A DNA stretch of 64,000 nt, from NCBI GenBank assembly GCA_029055625.1, contig JAIDCY010000011.1:1-64000 (forward strand). The letters run 5' to 3'. Under the pieces are notes generated by a model. That model made no database searches. It had not been told where the DNA came from and was given only the letters and a program-made list of their open reading frames with translations. Source of the DNA: Ruminococcus sp. (lineage in GTDB: Bacteria > Bacillota > Clostridia > Oscillospirales > Ruminococcaceae). Below, one piece after another: positions 60,879-64,000 of this stretch. Numbering within the stretch: position 1 is the stretch's first letter; each line of letters starts with the position of its first letter. The position numbers and the translations under genes were made by a program.

Positions 60879-62681
60879 ATGTCACTGACAAACAATCAGA
60901 ATGTTATCAAGTGGGTTGACGAGATGGTTGCACTCTGTAAACCCGAAAACGTCGTATGGATTGACGGTTCAGCTGAACAACTCGACGCACTCAGAAAGGA
61001 AGCTATCTCAACAGGTGAGATGATTGAACTTAATCAGGAAAAACTCCCTGGCTGTCTCTATCACAGAACTAATCCTAATGACGTAGCACGTGTTGAGGAC
61101 AGAACTTTTATCTGTACAAGAAAAAAGGAAGATGCAGGTCCGACTAACAACTGGTGTGACCCTCAGGAAATGTACGCTAAACTCTCAAAGCTCTATGACG
61201 GCGTTATGAAGGGCAGAACAATGTATGTTATCCCTTACTCAATGGGTCCTATCGGCTCACCTCTCGCAAAAGTAGGCGTTGAAGTTACCGATTCTATCTA
61301 TGTAGTTCTCAACATGAACATCATGACAAGAATGGGTGCTGATGCTTTCAAGAATCTCGGCGACGTTTCAGACGATTTCGTACGTGGTCTGCACTCAAAG
61401 GCTGACGTAAACCCCGAAGAAAGATATATTGTACAGTTCCCCGAAGACAACACAATATGGTCTATCAACTCCGCATACGGCGGTAACGTTCTTCTCGGCA
61501 AAAAGTGCTTTGCTTTACGTATAGCATCATTCCAGGGTAAAAATGAAGGCTGGATGGCTGAACATATGCTTATTCTCGGCGTTAAGAAACCAGACGGTGA
61601 AATCAAGTACATAACTGCCGCATTCCCGTCGGCTTGTGGTAAAACCAATCTCGCAATGCTTATCCCACCAGAGGGCTACAAGAAAGACGGTTATGAAGTG
61701 TTCACAGTCGGCGATGATATTGCATGGATGAAACCAGGCGAGGACGGCAGACTTTATGCAATCAATCCGGAAAATGGTTTCTTCGGAGTTGCACCAGGTA
61801 CTAACGAAAAATCAAACCCGAACGCTCTTCACTGTACAATGAAAGATACTATTTTCACAAACGTTGCACTCAACAACGACGATATGACCGTATGGTGGGA
61901 AAAACTCGACAAGAACCCACCTGTAAACGCTACAGAATGGAAAGGTGCTAAGGTAAACGGCGTTGAGTACACAGCAGAGGGTAACACTCTCGCTCACCCG
62001 AACTCACGTTTTACCGCTCCGGCTACTAACTGCCCTTGTATCTCTTCCGAATTCAATAATCCGGCAGGCGTACCGATTTCCGCTATCATTTTCGGCGGAA
62101 GACGTGCTTCAACTACTCCGCTCGTTTATCAGTCATTCGACTGGACACACGGAACTTATATGGGTTCTGCTGTTTCCTCCGAAACTACCGCAGCTGCAAC
62201 AGGTGCCGTTGGCGTACTCCGTCACGACCCGATGGCTATGAAACCGTTCATAGGCTACAATGTAGGCGACTACTGGGCACACTGGCTCGAAATGGGCGAA
62301 AAACTCGGCGATAAAGCCCCGAAGATTTTCAATGTAAACTGGTTCAAGCAGGACGAAAACGGCAACTTCATCTGGCCAGGATTCGGCGATAATATGCGTG
62401 TTCTCGACTGGATTATAAAGAGATGTGAAGGTACTGTTGACGCTGTTGAAACTGCTATCGGTTACCTCCCGAAGAAAGAGGACATCAACGTTGAAGGTAT
62501 CGAAGACGAAGTAACACCTGAAATCATGGATAAACTCCTTGACGTTGACAAGGAACTCTGGACTAAGGAAATCGCTGAAATGAGAAGATACTACAACGAC
62601 GACATCAAGGCTAAGGGCGGTAACGTTCCGGAAGCTCTCTACGCTGAACTCGATAAGATTGAAGCAAGACTCAACAAGTAA
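60879..62681 (+). CDS. pckG: Phosphoenolpyruvate carboxykinase (GTP)
   Basis: 600 aa; FPSACGKTNLAMLIPP, VGDDIAWMKPGEDGRLYAINPENGFFGVAPGTN, FGGRRASTTPLVYQSFDW. Confidence 0.96.
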   Translation: MSLTNNQNVIKWVDEMVALCKPENVVWIDGSAEQLDALRKEAISTGEMIELNQEKLPGCLYHRTNPNDVARVEDRTFICTRKKEDAGPTNNWCDPQEMYAKLSKLYDGVMKGRTMYVIPYSMGPIGSPLAKVGVEVTDSIYVVLNMNIMTRMGADAFKNLGDVSDDFVRGLHSKADVNPEERYIVQFPEDNTIWSINSAYGGNVLLGKKCFALRIASFQGKNEGWMAEHMLILGVKKPDGEIKYITAAFPSACGKTNLAMLIPPEGYKKDGYEVFTVGDDIAWMKPGEDGRLYAINPENGFFGVAPGTNEKSNPNALHCTMKDTIFTNVALNNDDMTVWWEKLDKNPPVNATEWKGAKVNGVEYTAEGNTLAHPNSRFTAPATNCPCISSEFNNPAGVPISAIIFGGRRASTTPLVYQSFDWTHGTYMGSAVSSETTAAATGAVGVLRHDPMAMKPFIGYNVGDYWAHWLEMGEKLGDKAPKIFNVNWFKQDENGNFIWPGFGDNMRVLDWIIKRCEGTVDAVETAIGYLPKKEDINVEGIEDEVTPEIMDKLLDVDKELWTKEIAEMRRYYNDDIKAKGGNVPEALYAELDKIEARLNK

Positions 62682-62697
62682 TTTTTCTTAATAAATA

Positions 62698-62735
62698 AAA
62701 GCCGTACTCTTTCGAGGGTATGGCTTTTTTTATTT
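62698..62735 (+). terminator. Terminator after pckG
   Basis: AAAGCCGTACTCTTTCGAGGGTATGGCTTTTTTT. Confidence 0.8.
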
Positions 62736-62801
62736 GACATATTATTTTATTTATGATATAATTTTCAGTAAGATAAATAGTCATTTATGGGAGGACAAAC
62801 T

Positions 62802-63137
62802 ATGAATATTGGTTTTTATATGTGCATTATTTTAGTTCCTGTTTTTTTTACAATTGGTTTGTTATTTGGAATTTTTAAAGATAAAGCTACAAAGTTTGTT
62901 TCAGGTTTCAATTCATTATCTGAAAAGGAGCAAAATTTATATGATAAAGTCGCTATATCACAAGATATACGAAATTCATGCTTTATATGGACATCAGTTA
63001 TGCTGATTGGTGCATTAGGTTCACTTTTTCTTACATCATATTTTGCTATTATCGCATATGTTGTTTGGGGAATCTTATTTTTTAAGGATATACACTTTGA
63101 TGTGCATAAGGCATTTGATAAGTATCTTATCAAATAA
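62802..63137 (+). CDS. Small membrane protein, hypothetical
   Basis: Start MNIGFYMCIILVPVFF after GGGAGG; hydrophobic segments. Confidence 0.6.
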   Translation: MNIGFYMCIILVPVFFTIGLLFGIFKDKATKFVSGFNSLSEKEQNLYDKVAISQDIRNSCFIWTSVMLIGALGSLFLTSYFAIIAYVVWGILFFKDIHFDVHKAFDKYLIK

Positions 63138-63240
63138 ATTCTGATTTATGCGAATAATACAATATAAAAATCGCTCTTGCATTATCCGGAATAATATGTT
63201 AAAATATACTCTGTAACAATATTTCACGAAAGGATTTATA

Positions 63241-64000
63241 ATGGATAATTCAGATTTATTTAAAATCATACTTGTAATAGTAATGATGATTTTTTCCGCA
63301 CTCTTTTCAAGTACGGAAACCGCTTTTTCAAGCGTCAACAAGCTGAGACTTAAAAATTATGAGGCACAAGGTAACAAAAAAGCCGGTACAGCTTTAAAGC
63401 TCGCCAACCGTTTCGACGAGGTTCTGACCGCCGTGCTTATCGGAAACAATATCGTTAATATTGCGACGTCTTCCGTCAGTACTCTGCTTTTCGTCAACAT
63501 TTTCGGAAAAAACGGAGCAGGTATTTCTACCGCCGTCATAACCGTTCTTGTACTCATTTTCTGCGAGGTTCTCCCGAAATCTTACGCCAAACGTAACGCC
63601 GAAAAATTAGCCCTGCTCTTTGCAAATCCGCTTTCCGTACTCGTTACCGTCCTCAAACCTGCTGTATTCGTACTTAATAAAATATCGTCTCTACTTTCCA
63701 CCGGCGAAGAACCACCAAGCGTAACGGAAGATGAACTGAAGTACATGATTGACGAGATTGAAGAACAGGGCGTAATCGAGGAGCAGGAAAGCGAACTTGT
63801 TAAAAGTGCGTTGGAGTTCGACGAAATAACAGTAGATGAAATTCTTATCCCACGTGTCAAGGTAACCGGCATTGAAATAAATTCAACTATCGAAGAAATC
63901 AAGGAAATCTTCACCACCGAAATGTATTCCCGTATGCCCGTATACGAAAAAAGCCTTGACGATATTATCGGAATAATTACCAATAAGGCGTTCTTTAAAA
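63241..64000 (+). CDS. CNNM/CBS domain protein, HlyC/CorC family transporter, truncated by window end
   Basis: ATG at 63241 after AAAGGA reads MDNSDLFKIILVIVMMIFSALFSSTETAFSSVNKLRLKNY...ILIPRVKVTGIEINSTIEEIKEIFTTEMYSRMPVYEKSLDDIIGIITNKAFFK; missing from the ORF track because it is open at the edge. Confidence 0.9.
   Translation, partial: MDNSDLFKIILVIVMMIFSALFSSTETAFSSVNKLRLKNYEAQGNKKAGTALKLANRFDEVLTAVLIGNNIVNIATSSVSTLLFVNIFGKNGAGISTAVITVLVLIFCEVLPKSYAKRNAEKLALLFANPLSVLVTVLKPAVFVLNKISSLLSTGEEPPSVTEDELKYMIDEIEEQGVIEEQESELVKSALEFDEITVDEILIPRVKVTGIEINSTIEEIKEIFTTEMYSRMPVYEKSLDDIIGIITNKAFFK

Overview
This 64 kb window appears to be chromosomal DNA from a low-GC Ruminococcus-like (Oscillospiraceae) anaerobe; that is an inference from the dockerin proteins, a GH94 cellobiose phosphorylase and the gene order. 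Main contents: an Sfp-type phosphopantetheinyl transferase; a GldA/GldF/GldG-like ABC system with a DUF4340-like protein; the conserved rimP-nusA-ylxR-ylxQ-infB-rbfA-nrnA-truB-ribF block; surface proteins with Thr-rich linkers; hydE, nadA, ridA and ilvA; a large co-oriented branched-chain amino acid cluster (ilvB, ilvN, ilvC, ilvD, leuC, leuD, leuB) with small accessory genes inserted; a polysaccharide export and glycosyltransferase cluster; dockerin proteins, including four leucine-rich-repeat (BspA-like) dockerin proteins flanking rplJL; leuA behind a T-box; GTP-type PEP carboxykinase; and a CNNM/CorC-type protein cut by the window edge. I saw no rRNA, tRNA, CRISPR array or transposase. The signal no annotation explains is the oriented octamer GGAGCAGG. 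I located 31 copies by eye, 17 of them inside the perfect 10-mer CGGAGCAGGT, in four different codon contexts, 26 of 31 on the sense strand. It could be a Chi-like or other genome-architecture motif. Other items of interest are an unannotated ilvB leader peptide with an attenuator-like hairpin, strong apparent depletion of GATC, an orphan double-dockerin protein, and a family of related terminators.
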